Below, in pieces: positions 34,025 to 42,861 of a stretch of DNA of 63,752 bases (its first letter is position 1; every line of letters starts with the position of its first letter). Origin of the DNA: Azoarcus sp. (GTDB lineage: Bacteria; Pseudomonadota; Gammaproteobacteria; Burkholderiales; Rhodocyclaceae); the NCBI GenBank assembly GCA_031289095.1, contig JAITQD010000082.1, forward strand, positions 1-63,752, in the 5' to 3' direction. The notes beneath the pieces are model-generated. The model was not told the DNA's origin. It made no database searches and saw only the letters and a list, made by a program, of their open reading frames with translations. A program made the position numbers and the translations under genes.

Positions 34025-35188
34025 TCACGCCGCATACAGCAGCATTTGCAATTGCCCCACAGCGGCGCTGAGTTGCCCCAGACCGCCAAACTTTCCCGCA
34101 ATCTCCGTCACGTTGCCATGCCGGTTAATTGGCGGAATTTGCAGAATGGCGGGGAGTATAAACTGAAGCTCCCCGTCAATGGCATACTTCTCCAGCAACT
34201 CGCCCAGAACCTCGCGGGCTTCCGGGCTGTAGGTTGCCAAGAACGCGGCCTGTTCCCTTTTCACCCGGTCGGCGCGTTGGCGGCGGGTGAGCATGGGGGC
34301 GTTGAAGGCGAGATGGCAGAGCAGGTCGAAGGAGTCGGCGTCCGGCTGTCCTGCCTGTTCGGCGACGGCGGCGAAGTCGATGCCGCGCTCGCCAAGTTGC
34401 TGGACGATCCGGGCGCGCTGGAGGGCGTCACTCCAGCGGGCGCGCAGGTCGTCCGGGCTGGCGCAGAGGGTGCGGACGTTTTCGGCGGTGTAGTCGGTGA
34501 GTTTGACGACGCGCAATTGTTTGCCGTTGGCGTCGAGTTCATAGACGAGTTCGGCGGCAATTTCTACCTGACCGCCGTCGAAATAAAACTTGTGGGGTTC
34601 TCCGATGGGCGGATCGACGAGGATAGGCGGGCCTTCTGTATCTTCGCCTTCTCCGGTTTCTCTGCTTTCCCCGGTTTCCGGTTCTTCGGGTGTTTCGATT
34701 TCGGTGTTTGTGGTTTGGCCGTATGCGTCGATTTCTTCCTGCGTGGCAAAGGCGGGATCACCGTCGAAATCCCGCCTATGCGTGATCGCGCCGCCTTCGA
34801 TTTTGTGACGGGCATCGCCAAAGATGGCAAAGGTTTTGTCCTTGGGGTCGTCTACGAGAAAATTGCGGTCGGCTAGATAAAGGATGCGCGGTTTGCGGGT
34901 GGGGTCGTTTTGGGCGTTCCATTTGGAAGACCAGAGTTTCCAGCAAATCTGGAAGGCGACGATTGTCTTGCCGGTGGCGAGGGTGAGCAATACGCGCTTT
35001 TGGCCCTGGGCGATGGCTTGTATGGCGCGGTCGATGGCGATGCGCTGGTAGTAGCGCGGTGCTTTGCCGGTGGTGACTTCGGCAGGGGTGAGCAGGCGGC
35101 GGGCGACGTCATCGGTGAGATTTTGCGCGGCGCGCGGCGGAACGCCTCGTTGGCGGCTACCCGAACGACCGTTTCAAGTCGAATTATC
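34025..35188 (-). pseudogene. hsdR: hsdR remnant: type I restriction subunit with internal deletion and broken Walker A
   Basis: The readable frame starts after a stop near 35188 and gives RAAQNLTDDVARRLL and YYQRIAIDRAIQAIAQGQKR. Helicase motif I then reads LTLATGKTIVAFQ where the family has LATGTGKT, a two-residue loss. After FGDARHKIEGG it jumps straight to the C-terminal HsdR region (GEPHKFYFDGGQVEIAAELVYELD to LSAAVGQLQMLLYAA). DECH/DEAH and motifs III-VI are therefore missing, as is the N-terminal nuclease domain. The gene is dead. Its end lies 22 bases before the TIR-like gene on the same strand. Confidence 0.85.
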
Positions 35189-35400
35189 CGGCTGGTTTTG
35201 GCACTGTGGTCTGAGCGAATGCGTGAGAAGCCACGCAGCAGGAGCGGGCGATGGGCATATACGGGCTATCATGCCGGTTTGCAACAAAGAAAGAGGTCAT
35301 TTGAAATGTTCCCTCCCGTCATGCTGCGAGAAGTCGCAACATCCATTGACGACGCAACAAGCGCGCTGACCACATGGCGCAGCAAAATTGGAGCCCCACC

Positions 35401-35757
35401 ATGCCCGACACGCTGGCGGATTTGACCCGCGCCGTACTTGCTTTCCGGGACGAGCGCGACTGGGCGCAGTTCCACGGACTCAAGCATTTGATTGTGTCGC
35501 TTTGCCTGGAAGCTGGCGAAGTACTGGAACTGACGCAGTGGAAAAGCGACGCCGAAGTGGAAGCCCTGCCCCGCGACACTGCGGGCCGCGAGGCGCTCGC
35601 CGACGAATGCGCCGACGTACTCGCCTATCTGCTGCTCGCCGCCGACAAAGCCAACATCGACCTCGGTACAGCATTGCGGCACAAGCTCGCCAAGAACGCG
35701 CTGAAATACCCGGTGGAAAAGAGCCGGGGCCGACGGGAAAAATATTCGCAACTGTAG
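35401..35757 (+). CDS. MazG-like nucleotide pyrophosphohydrolase
   Basis: The 118-residue protein resembles RS21-C6/iMazG dCTP pyrophosphatases: AVLAFRDERDWAQFHGLKHL, LEAGEVLELTQW (metal-binding E-x-x-E) and ALADECADVLAYLLLAADK (the second E-x-x-D helix). It probably removes pyrophosphate from a modified or excess deoxynucleotide. ATG 35401 matches family starts; the open frame begins earlier at 35374. It is divergent from the hsdR remnant and 12 bases before the radical SAM gene. Confidence 0.85.
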   Translation: MPDTLADLTRAVLAFRDERDWAQFHGLKHLIVSLCLEAGEVLELTQWKSDAEVEALPRDTAGREALADECADVLAYLLLAADKANIDLGTALRHKLAKNALKYPVEKSRGRREKYSQL

Positions 35758-35769
35758 GACAGGACGCAC

Positions 35770-36675
35770 ATGTTTGGCGACGCCTTTCCCATCCGTTACA
35801 TCGAGCCGGTTTACCGCCCGCCGAGCGAGGCTGAATCGCTCATCCTGCCCATCACCGACGGCTGTTCCTGGAACCGCTGTCTTTTTTGCGAGATGTACAC
35901 CGCACCGCAGAAAAAATTCCGCGCCCGCGACGAGGCGGAAGTGCTGGAAAGCCTGCGGCGGCTGGGCGGACATCCCTACGGGCAGACGGCGCGCCGAGTT
36001 TTTCTGGCCGATGGCGACGCGCTGGCGTTGCCGACCCGGCGACTGCTGGCGACGCTGGCTGCGATCCGCGAGCACCTGCCCGCCGTGCACCGCGTTTCGT
36101 CCTATTGCCTGCCGCGCAACCTGCGGAAAAAAAGCGTGGTCGAGTTGAAGGAACTCGCCGACGCCGGGCTGAAGCTCGCCTACGTAGGCGCGGAATCGGG
36201 CGACGACACGGTGCTGGAACGGGTGGAAAAAGGCGAAACCTTTGCCAGCACCGTGGAAGCACTGAACAAACTGCGCGACGCAGGCATCGTCCGTTCGGTG
36301 ATGATCCTCAATGGTCTGGGCGGCGTGCATCACAGCGCGGCTCACGCCGAACATTCCGCCGATCTCGCCAACGCCACGCAGCCCGAATTTCTGGCGGCGC
36401 TGGTCGTGAGTTTCCCCAACGGCGAGCAACGTTTCAAAACGGCTTTTCCGGAATGGACGCCGCTCGACATTTCCGGCCTGCTGGCCGAGATGGAACAATT
36501 CGTCGCCCGACTGACCCTGAAACGCACGATATTCCGCAGCGATCACGCCTCCAACTGGCTGGCGCTGCGCGGCAACCTGCCACAAGACAAAGAAAAACTG
36601 CTGACGCAACTGCGCACCGCCATCGCCACACCGGCATCCGCACCTTTGCGGCCAGCGTGGGCGCGGGGACTTTGA
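35770..36675 (+). CDS. Radical SAM protein of unknown substrate
   Basis: The 301-residue protein has a radical SAM core (about 25-230). The cluster motif is CSWNRCLFC (Cx4Cx2C, the spacing of the GCSxNxCxFC subgroup), and it continues RVFLADGDALALPTRRL, YVGAESGDDTVLERVEKGE and VMILNGLGG. No B12-binding or SPASM domain is visible. It is probably co-transcribed with the MazG-like gene 12 bases upstream, although a functional link is not evident. Substrate unknown. Confidence 0.82.
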   Translation: MFGDAFPIRYIEPVYRPPSEAESLILPITDGCSWNRCLFCEMYTAPQKKFRARDEAEVLESLRRLGGHPYGQTARRVFLADGDALALPTRRLLATLAAIREHLPAVHRVSSYCLPRNLRKKSVVELKELADAGLKLAYVGAESGDDTVLERVEKGETFASTVEALNKLRDAGIVRSVMILNGLGGVHHSAAHAEHSADLANATQPEFLAALVVSFPNGEQRFKTAFPEWTPLDISGLLAEMEQFVARLTLKRTIFRSDHASNWLALRGNLPQDKEKLLTQLRTAIATPASAPLRPAWARGL

Positions 36676-36852
36676 GCCAAAGCACGAGAAACGACGGAAG
36701 AATATTCGTTTCCCGGAAACCTGTAACCCCGACACAAAAATAATGAACCACCTCCGTCCGGCGCATAACCGGGCGGCTGGCGGCGAAACCGTAAAGTATT
36801 GGTACTCCCGGCCTTCTCGAAATCAGCGTTTCCTTAGCGGCAGTATCACGCC

Positions 36853-37320
36853 TCAAAACGGCTTATTCACCATCAAAAAGAAAATCACCGTTACCGCGAT
36901 AAAAGCCGGGTAGCCGAGGGCTTCCCAAAGTCGGGCGATGCGCCAGTAGCGGGGTGGGAGGGCGGTTTTTCCGGTTTGGGCGGTTTTCGCCATGTCGCGC
37001 AGTTTCAGTTGCAGCCAGACGACCGGCAGCCAGCAGACGCCCGCGAGGAAAAAGAGCGCCAGCGACACGAGTATCCAGCCGGTGGTGAAAGTCAATCCCG
37101 TCTCGTGCATCAGCCAGAGGCCGGACAGGGGCTGGAAGATGACGGCGGGCGTGGTGAACCAGGTGTCGGCGCGCACGACGAGGCGACTGACTTCGGCAAT
37201 GGCTTCTACGTTGCGGGTGCGATTGACGAAAAAGAGATAAAAGGCCGTGCCAAAACCGGTGCCGACCATCAGCACGGAAGAGAGGATGTGCAGCCATTTG
37301 ATGATGAGGTAGGTATTCAT
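36853..37320 (-). CDS. DUF2269-family membrane protein
   Basis: The 155-residue protein starts MNTYLIIKWLHILSSVLMVGTG and has four predicted membrane helices, ending VTVIFFLMVNKPF. This is the DUF2269 integral membrane family of unknown function, with the conserved H-I-x-S segment in helix 1. Its start overlaps the stop of the SDR-DoxX gene (ATGA), so the two work from one transcript. The pairing suggests a membrane-bound redox or lipid role, unproven. Confidence 0.82.
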   Translation of the reverse strand: MNTYLIIKWLHILSSVLMVGTGFGTAFYLFFVNRTRNVEAIAEVSRLVVRADTWFTTPAVIFQPLSGLWLMHETGLTFTTGWILVSLALFFLAGVCWLPVVWLQLKLRDMAKTAQTGKTALPPRYWRIARLWEALGYPAFIAVTVIFFLMVNKPF

Positions 37321-38603
37321 GCTGTTGGCTCTTTGGCAGGTTCTTCGGAAAAAAGTTGAATCAATAGCGCGCCGACCGCAAGGTTCTTCAATACCGGGCC
37401 GAAGGGGTGAAACAGGAATTCCGGCAGACGCCAGGCAATCAGGACGGTATAGCCGATGATGAGGACAAGCTGAAACAGCCAGAGGCGGCGACCGGGGCGG
37501 GCAAAGGTCAGGAACCCCATGAGGGCGTCGAGCACCACTGCAAAGGCGAGCACGCCCAGCGCAGTGCTTCCCGACAGGCCTAACGGGGCAAGAAGTTCCA
37601 GACTTTGCGCGCGAGAAAAAAGCGGGAAAATCCCGGCAGAGACAAGCGCCGTCAGGAGCCAGATTGCGGCCAACACGCCACGGAGCAAGAGGCGTCGCCA
37701 GACGGCGAACGCCTTGAGGCGCAGTCCTTCCGCTTCCCCGGTTGTGGCGAAATCCGCCGGGTCGCGCAGGGGACGCTCCAGAAAGGCCGTGGCGTCCGCC
37801 GCGTCGGCGCAGTTGCCTTGCGCCATCATGCGCCAGGTGTCGCGGCAGAGGATGGAGGCGCGAAACAGTCCGGCGAAACGCGCCGTCGCTTCCATGACAA
37901 ACGCTGGTATAGGCAGATGCGGCGCAGGTGGCAAGCCCATCAGATGGCGGTATGTTTCGATCCAATCAGCATAATTCATTGCGCGCGGGCCAGGAAGATA
38001 GAGCACGCGGGTTGGCGCTACGGAATCTGTCAGGCTTTTCACCACGGCGGCGGCCACGTCTTCCACATGCACGGGCTGCACTTGGCCGACGCCGTGCGGA
38101 ATGGAGAGCACGGGAAGGCTGGCCAGCGCCATGAAGAAGCGCGTCGAATCTCCATCCGTACCAAAGGTAAGCGCGGGGCGCAGAATCAGGGCGTTTTCCG
38201 GCATGGCCTTCAGAAGCGCCGCGTCCGCCGCGTATTTGCTGGCGAGATAGGGGGTCATTTGCGCGTCTGCCGCCAGCGAATTCAGGGCGGAAATCTGCAC
38301 GACTTTTTTCATGCCTACGTTGGCGCAGGCGCGAAACAGGGCAGCGGGTGCGCGATGGTGGATGCGCTCGAAATCGCCCGCTTCGCGCTCGCGCAAAATG
38401 CCAACGGCATTGATGACGCCATCCACCTCTTTCAGGTGGGGGAGCCAGTCTTCCGGTTTCACGTCCGTGCGGTAGTCGATGGTGATGTCGCCGGGTTGCC
38501 GGGGATGATGCACGCCGCGAATGACGCGATGCCCGGATGCGATCAGCACCCGCTGGATGGCGCCCCCCAAAAAGCCGTCTGCGCCACAAAGCAGGATGTT
38601 CAT
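37317..38603 (-). CDS. NAD(P)-binding SDR protein fused to a DoxX-like membrane domain
   Basis: The 428-residue product has an N-terminal atypical short-chain-dehydrogenase domain (about 1-290). It opens with the Rossmann start MNILLCGADGFLGGAIQRVL, then VDGVINAVGILR and YLASKYAADAALL. A C-terminal DoxX-like four-helix membrane domain (about 300-425) follows. Start 38603 is chosen because the Rossmann motif begins there. This fusion is known in proteobacteria without a defined substrate. It is coupled to the DUF2269 gene downstream and overlaps a 35-codon reading frame upstream. Confidence 0.85.
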   Translation of the reverse strand: MNILLCGADGFLGGAIQRVLIASGHRVIRGVHHPRQPGDITIDYRTDVKPEDWLPHLKEVDGVINAVGILREREAGDFERIHHRAPAALFRACANVGMKKVVQISALNSLAADAQMTPYLASKYAADAALLKAMPENALILRPALTFGTDGDSTRFFMALASLPVLSIPHGVGQVQPVHVEDVAAAVVKSLTDSVAPTRVLYLPGPRAMNYADWIETYRHLMGLPPAPHLPIPAFVMEATARFAGLFRASILCRDTWRMMAQGNCADAADATAFLERPLRDPADFATTGEAEGLRLKAFAVWRRLLLRGVLAAIWLLTALVSAGIFPLFSRAQSLELLAPLGLSGSTALGVLAFAVVLDALMGFLTFARPGRRLWLFQLVLIIGYTVLIAWRLPEFLFHPFGPVLKNLAVGALLIQLFSEEPAKEPTA

Positions 38604-38707
38604 TTTGGGTCTCCCGCTCGTGGCGAGCGGGCAAGCGAGCAGACGCCCCACTCGCCATCCGGCGCGGCGACGTCGATGAATTCCAACGGATAGATGTGTT
38701 CGTCCAT
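38600..38707 (-). CDS. Possible 35-residue leader-type ORF upstream of the SDR-DoxX gene
   Basis: A short frame beginning MDEHIYPLEFIDVAAPDGEW ends with a TGA that overlaps the SDR start as ATGA, the arrangement of a translationally coupled gene. No clear ribosome site precedes it and I do not recognise the peptide. It may be a genuine small protein, the 3' remnant of a lost gene, or chance. Confidence 0.3.
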   Translation of the reverse strand: MDEHIYPLEFIDVAAPDGEWGVCSLARSPRAGDPK

Positions 38708-38764
38708 GATTTCATTCTTTCGTTTATATCGGAAGTTTCAGTAAAAAATGAAATTTCCGGGTTT

Positions 38765-38786
38765 TAAAAAAGGCGGAAAACCGCCT
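38765..38786 (-). terminator. Rho-independent terminator of the GbsR-type gene (minus strand)
   Basis: Read on the minus strand, AGGCGG-TTTT-CCGCCT is followed by a run of six Ts. It ends the regulator transcript 43 bases after its stop. Confidence 0.75.
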
Positions 38787-38828
38787 CCCCTGTGGTTCAC
38801 GTAGTCAGGCGTCCGCCTTGAAGTTGGG

Positions 38829-39359
38829 TCATGGCTTGTTTCCCCGCACAAAATTGTGAATCTTCGCCCCCATTTTCAGGAGCTTCATCAGTGTTTCCGG
38901 TTCTTGCCGCAGCATTTCATCCGCCCAAGTGGTGAGAATCTGAATGAATTCCCGCGTCTCCTGGATGCGCTGACGGGCAACCGGTGATTCTTGCGTCATG
39001 CTGGGGCTTTCCAGGCATTCGCCGAGCATCGCCAGCGTCGGCGCTATCTCCCGCTGCATCCGGCCTTCGACGATCAGCTTGAACAAGGCCCAGACATCCC
39101 CGACGGTCTCGAAGTGATCGCGCCGGTCGCCCATCAGGTGCGTCACCTTCACTAGCCGCCAAGAGAGCAGTTCCTTCAGGCTCATGCTGACATTGGAGCG
39201 GGCCACCGAGAGCGTTTCGGCAATTTCGTCCGCCGCCAGCGGCGCGCCCGCCAGAAAGAGGAGCGCATGGATTTGCGCCACCGTGCGATTGACGCCCCAA
39301 CGCGCGCCCATCTCGCCCCAGTGGAGGATAAAACGTTCGGTGATGGGTGTGAGTTTCAT
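38829..39359 (-). CDS. GbsR/MarR-family transcriptional regulator
   Basis: The 176-residue protein begins MKLTPITERFILHWGEMGARWG, typical of GbsR-like MarR proteins. The winged helix-turn-helix is at about 30-85 (LAADEIAETLSVARSNVSMSLKEL and the wing HLMGDRRDHFE), and the C-terminal half is helical and dimerising (about 95-170). The start at 39359 is preferred over an upstream in-frame ATG (39395), which adds an atypical Tyr-rich stretch. It probably controls the SDR-DoxX/DUF2269 operon next to it, or itself. Ligand unknown. Confidence 0.85.
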   Translation of the reverse strand: MKLTPITERFILHWGEMGARWGVNRTVAQIHALLFLAGAPLAADEIAETLSVARSNVSMSLKELLSWRLVKVTHLMGDRRDHFETVGDVWALFKLIVEGRMQREIAPTLAMLGECLESPSMTQESPVARQRIQETREFIQILTTWADEMLRQEPETLMKLLKMGAKIHNFVRGNKP

Positions 39360-39635
39360 GGGACGGAAGTATAGATATTCATAAATTTCTGTCAAGAATG
39401 AAAATCACCGTCTCCGTCCTCAACAAATTATGGGCGACCTGGCGCAGACGCGGCTCGGTGCAGATTGAACACACGCTGGCGAAAAGCTCTGGAGCAAGCT
39501 CCACGGTGATGCAAAGAATAATGTAACCGAGCAGTCCAACGGAGTACTCCGCCCAGACAATCGAATTCACCGCAATTCCCATACCGCGTAGCGACAATCT
39601 TGACTGTCCATGCGTCTCTCTGTTACAAAGCCAGA

Positions 39636-40025
39636 ATGCGCGCCCGGAAATTCCTGTCCTTCCTGCTGGCCTTGTCCATTGTGTTCGCCCCGTTTCCGGG
39701 CAGCATGGCGTTGGCTTTCGCCGCAGCGGAAAGCGCCGGCGCACATGCCATGGCGGGCTGCCATGAAGCCATGATGGCGCATGTCGACGCACTTCCTTCC
39801 TCCCACGACGGCCATGACGCTACCTTGCACGCGCGCCATAACCACGGCACAAAAGGTTCACCGCAATTGCAGCATGACTGCTGCACCGGCGTTGTGGGAC
39901 TCGTCTCTTTCGTAGATTTTTCTCCCGTCGTCCAGAACGCGCAGGAGGCCATTCCTTTCCGGCCTTCCCTGCGGCTTGTCTCGAACATGACGGGCATCTA
40001 CCACCCGCCCCGCCAAAACGCCTGA
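39636..40025 (+). CDS. His-rich periplasmic protein at the head of the cus-type operon
   Basis: The 129-residue protein has a signal peptide (KFLSFLLALSIVFAPFPGSMALAFA) and a mature part rich in His, Met and Cys (CHEAMMAHVDALPSSHDGHD, HARHNHGTKG, HDCC). It is the kind of small metal-binding protein found ahead of heavy-metal RND operons. No enzymatic motif is seen. The 95-base gap to cusC and the same orientation suggest one operon. It is likely a copper or silver scavenger or chaperone (inference). Confidence 0.72.
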   Translation: MRARKFLSFLLALSIVFAPFPGSMALAFAAAESAGAHAMAGCHEAMMAHVDALPSSHDGHDATLHARHNHGTKGSPQLQHDCCTGVVGLVSFVDFSPVVQNAQEAIPFRPSLRLVSNMTGIYHPPRQNA

Positions 40026-40120
40026 TTCCAGTCGGTTGTCCGGACGATTTCCGCCTACGCGGAGTCGTTCCCCGGTGTTCGCGCTGACACCGTTCGCCTG
40101 ACGTTTCAGGAGTTTTTTCC

Positions 40121-41371
40121 ATGTTTCCGAATCGAATGGCCGGTCTCCTGATCGGTCTGCTCTGCCTCGTCCGGGGGGAAGCCATGGCGCTTTCTCTCGA
40201 TGAGGCCCTGACGCGCGCTGCCCTGGCGCCGGACGTCCTCTCCAGCCGGGCGGACGAAGAAGCGGCGCAAGCCCTTGCGAGCGCGGCGGGGCAATTGCCC
40301 GATCCGCGCCTCGTCCTGACGGTGGACGATTTCATGCTGGAAGGCGAGAGCCGATACCGCTTTGACGGCAGCAAACGCATGCTCGGCGTGATGCAGGAAC
40401 TTCCCGCCGCTACCAAGCGGGAAGCCGAACGACAAAAGGCGGAGGCGGTGCGCGAAGGCAGCGCCCGCGCACGGGAATTCGCCCAGCTCGCCGCGCGGCG
40501 GGAAGTGAGCTTGCTCTGGTTGAAACTGCATTTCCTGACCCGCAAGGAAGCGCTCCTGAAAGTGAGTGCCGACGAAATCCAGCGTCGACACAAAGTGAGC
40601 GTCGCCACGCTCGCGGGCGGCGGCGGCGCGGACATGGCGCTGGAGCCGCTTTTCGACCGGCAGGAAGTCGACGACGCCTTCGACCTGCTGACACGCGATC
40701 TTCAGGTCGTGCGCGCCGGTCTGGCGCGCTGGATCGGGCCGCTTGTCCCCAATGAAACCGCTAGCGGCGAGCTACCCGCCTGGGCGCGGGAGGCGGTGGT
40801 TTCTTCTGCGGATGCGGCGCGCGCGCCGGGCGACGCCGACCCGGAAACCGAGTTGCGCGCGAGCAAGGCGCGCATTGGCGTGGCCGAAGCGGAATGGCTG
40901 ATGGCCCGCGCCGATAAAAGCCTGGACTGGAGCGTGGAAATCGGTTTTGGCCGGGATGCGATGGGCCAGTCCATGATGATGGCGAAAGTCGGCCTTTCCC
41001 TGCCCGTATTTCCCGACAGCCGCCAGACCCCCCGCATCACGGCGGCGCGCGCCATGCTGGTGAGCGCCGAGGCCGAGCACGCCATGCGAAAAGCGGAATT
41101 CACGCGCCAGCGCGAAGAACTACTGGCCGATGAAACCGCCCTCTGCGCACGCCTCGACCGCCTCGCGGTGGAAACCCTGCCCTTGCTGGATCGCGCCATC
41201 TCGCTTGCCGAAGCGGCCTTTTCCAGCGGCAAGGGTTCCGCCGTCGCGCTCATCATGGCCCGCGAAAAGCGGCTTGCGGCCCAGATGCGCGTCATCGACC
41301 TTGAAGCAGAGCGCGCCGCCGTGCGCACCCGTCTCCACTTTCTGCAACAGCGCGGCGGAGAAACATCATGA
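40121..41371 (+). CDS. cusC: CusC-like outer-membrane factor (TolC family)
   Basis: This is the outer-membrane channel of the tripartite metal efflux pump, 416 residues with a signal peptide ending at GEAMA and the long coiled-coil helices of TolC proteins. AAQALASAAGQLPDPRLVLTVDDFM is the typical N-terminal segment of HME-type channels. There is no Cys after the signal, so unlike many CusC/CzcC proteins it is probably not lipidated. Its stop overlaps the cusB start (ATGA). Confidence 0.87.
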   Translation: MFPNRMAGLLIGLLCLVRGEAMALSLDEALTRAALAPDVLSSRADEEAAQALASAAGQLPDPRLVLTVDDFMLEGESRYRFDGSKRMLGVMQELPAATKREAERQKAEAVREGSARAREFAQLAARREVSLLWLKLHFLTRKEALLKVSADEIQRRHKVSVATLAGGGGADMALEPLFDRQEVDDAFDLLTRDLQVVRAGLARWIGPLVPNETASGELPAWAREAVVSSADAARAPGDADPETELRASKARIGVAEAEWLMARADKSLDWSVEIGFGRDAMGQSMMMAKVGLSLPVFPDSRQTPRITAARAMLVSAEAEHAMRKAEFTRQREELLADETALCARLDRLAVETLPLLDRAISLAEAAFSSGKGSAVALIMAREKRLAAQMRVIDLEAERAAVRTRLHFLQQRGGETS

Positions 41372-42861
41372 CCGGAAACCGCCTCACCCTGCGCAGCGCG
41401 CTTTTCTTCGCTTTCATCACCCTGGCGGCGGGCCTTTTCCTCGGCTGGCGTCTGGGTGCGTCCGGCCCGGCGGTACAAGCCGCCCCGGAGAGCGCGCGCA
41501 AAATCCTCTATTGGTACGACCCGATGAAGCCGGACGCGCATTTCGAGCGCCCCGGCAAATCCCCCTTCATGGACATGGAACTCTTGCCGCGCTACGCCGA
41601 CGAGACAAGTACCGCCGATACCGGCCTGGGACTCGCGCCCGCCTTCACGCAAAACCTCGGCGTCAGACTGGGGACGGTGGAAAAAGGCCGTCTGGATCGC
41701 GCCACCGAAGTTTCCGGCAGCGTCGCTTTCGACGAGCACGCCATCTCCGTCGTGCAGGCGAGGACGGGCGGCATCGTCGAACGCGCCTATCCGCTCGCCG
41801 TCGGCGACCGCGTGCGCGCGGGCGCAGCGTTGGTGGATGTCCGCGTGCCGGAATGGTTCGCGGCGCAAAGCGAATACCTGGCCTTGCGGGACGAACCGCG
41901 CCTGGCCGCCGCCGCCCGCGAACGTCTGCTGCAACTGGGCATGAGCACTGCCCAGGTCGACGCCCTGGAGCGACGCGGCAAGCCGGACGCCATCGTCACC
42001 TTTCACGCGCCGCGCGCCGGTATGCTGTCGGAATTCGATCTGCGTCAGGGCATGACGGTCATGCCCGGCCAGACCCTGGCGCGCATCAACGGCATCGGGC
42101 GCGTCTGGATCGAAGCGCAGGCGCCTGAAACCGAGATGTCCCGGCTTGCCATCGGCGGCAAGGCGACGGTGCGGCTCACCGCCCTGCCTGGCCAGGCACT
42201 GGAGGGGAAAATCGCCGCCCTGATTCCGGAACTCAAACGGGAAACGCGCACCCTGCGCGTCCGCGTCGAACTGTCCAACCCGGACGGCATTCTTAAACCC
42301 GGCATGCTGGCCTTCATCCGTCTGCGGGATGTGAACGATGAACCGGCCAGCCTGCTCGTTCCCACCGAGGCGGTATTGGCGACCGGCAAGCATCACATCA
42401 TCATCGCCGCGTCCCCGGACGGGCGTTTCGTCCCCGTGGAAGTCGCGCCGGTCGGGGAAGCGGGCGACAGGACGGAAATCCGCGCGGGCGACCTCCAGGA
42501 AGGCGATCGCATCGTCGTTTCCGGCCAGTTCATGATCGACTCCGAAGCCTCCCTGCGCGGCGTGCTGGCGCGCATGCGCGCGGACGAGGGCGATGGGCCG
42601 CCCGTCGCCGCCCACGTTCACGCCAACGCCCACACCGGCATCGGCGTCGTGGAATCGACGGCGGACGACGAAATCGTGCTCGCGCACGACCCCATCCCCG
42701 AGCTCTCCTGGCCCGCCATGACCATGCCGTTCGCGCTCTCGAAACCCGGTCTCGCCAAGGGTTTCGCGCCCGGCCAGAAAGTGCGCTTCCACTTCGCAGA
42801 AACAAAGGAAGGCCCGGTCATCGAGCGCCTGGAAGCCCTGCCGCCCGGAGGTGCGTCATGA
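41368..42861 (+). CDS. cusB: CusB-like periplasmic adaptor with fused CusF domain
   Basis: The 497-residue membrane-fusion protein has a membrane anchor (about 8-28) and a heavy-metal-binding segment ([20 protein letters not shown] then [10 protein letters not shown]). Barrel-sandwich, beta-barrel and membrane-proximal domains follow (about 100-405). An extra C-terminal CusF-type domain (about 415-495) holds the Cu/Ag-binding pattern [18 protein letters not shown]. The fused metallochaperone would hand Cu(I)/Ag(I) directly to the pump. The stop overlaps cusA (ATGA). Confidence 0.9.
   Translation: MTGNRLTLRSALFFAFITLAAGLFLGWRLGASGPAVQAAPESARKILYWYDPMKPDAHFERPGKSPFMDMELLPRYADETSTADTGLGLAPAFTQNLGVRLGTVEKGRLDRATEVSGSVAFDEHAISVVQARTGGIVERAYPLAVGDRVRAGAALVDVRVPEWFAAQSEYLALRDEPRLAAAARERLLQLGMSTAQVDALERRGKPDAIVTFHAPRAGMLSEFDLRQGMTVMPGQTLARINGIGRVWIEAQAPETEMSRLAIGGKATVRLTALPGQALEGKIAALIPELKRETRTLRVRVELSNPDGILKPGMLAFIRLRDVNDEPASLLVPTEAVLATGKHHIIIAASPDGRFVPVEVAPVGEAGDRTEIRAGDLQEGDRIVVSGQFMIDSEASLRGVLARMRADEGDGPPVAAHVHANAHTGIGVVESTADDEIVLAHDPIPELSWPAMTMPFALSKPGLAKGFAPGQKVRFHFAETKEGPVIERLEALPPGGAS

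Noticed and set aside
35150-35400. Possible short gene upstream of the MazG-like gene
   Set aside because: Plus-strand frames here are out of phase with any recognisable protein. The segment is the broken start of the hsdR remnant plus the MazG upstream region.
39407-39610. A minus-strand frame of about 67 codons starting MGIAVNSIVWAEYSVGLLGY in the gap between the GbsR-type gene and the His-rich gene
   Set aside because: It has one hydrophobic stretch but no clear ribosome site or recognisable homology, and its end lies inside the regulator promoter region. I see no firm feature in this 276-base gap.
40702-42792. A 696-codon minus-strand frame opposite cusC and cusB
   Set aside because: Antisense shadow of two well-identified efflux genes, with no domain and atypical composition.
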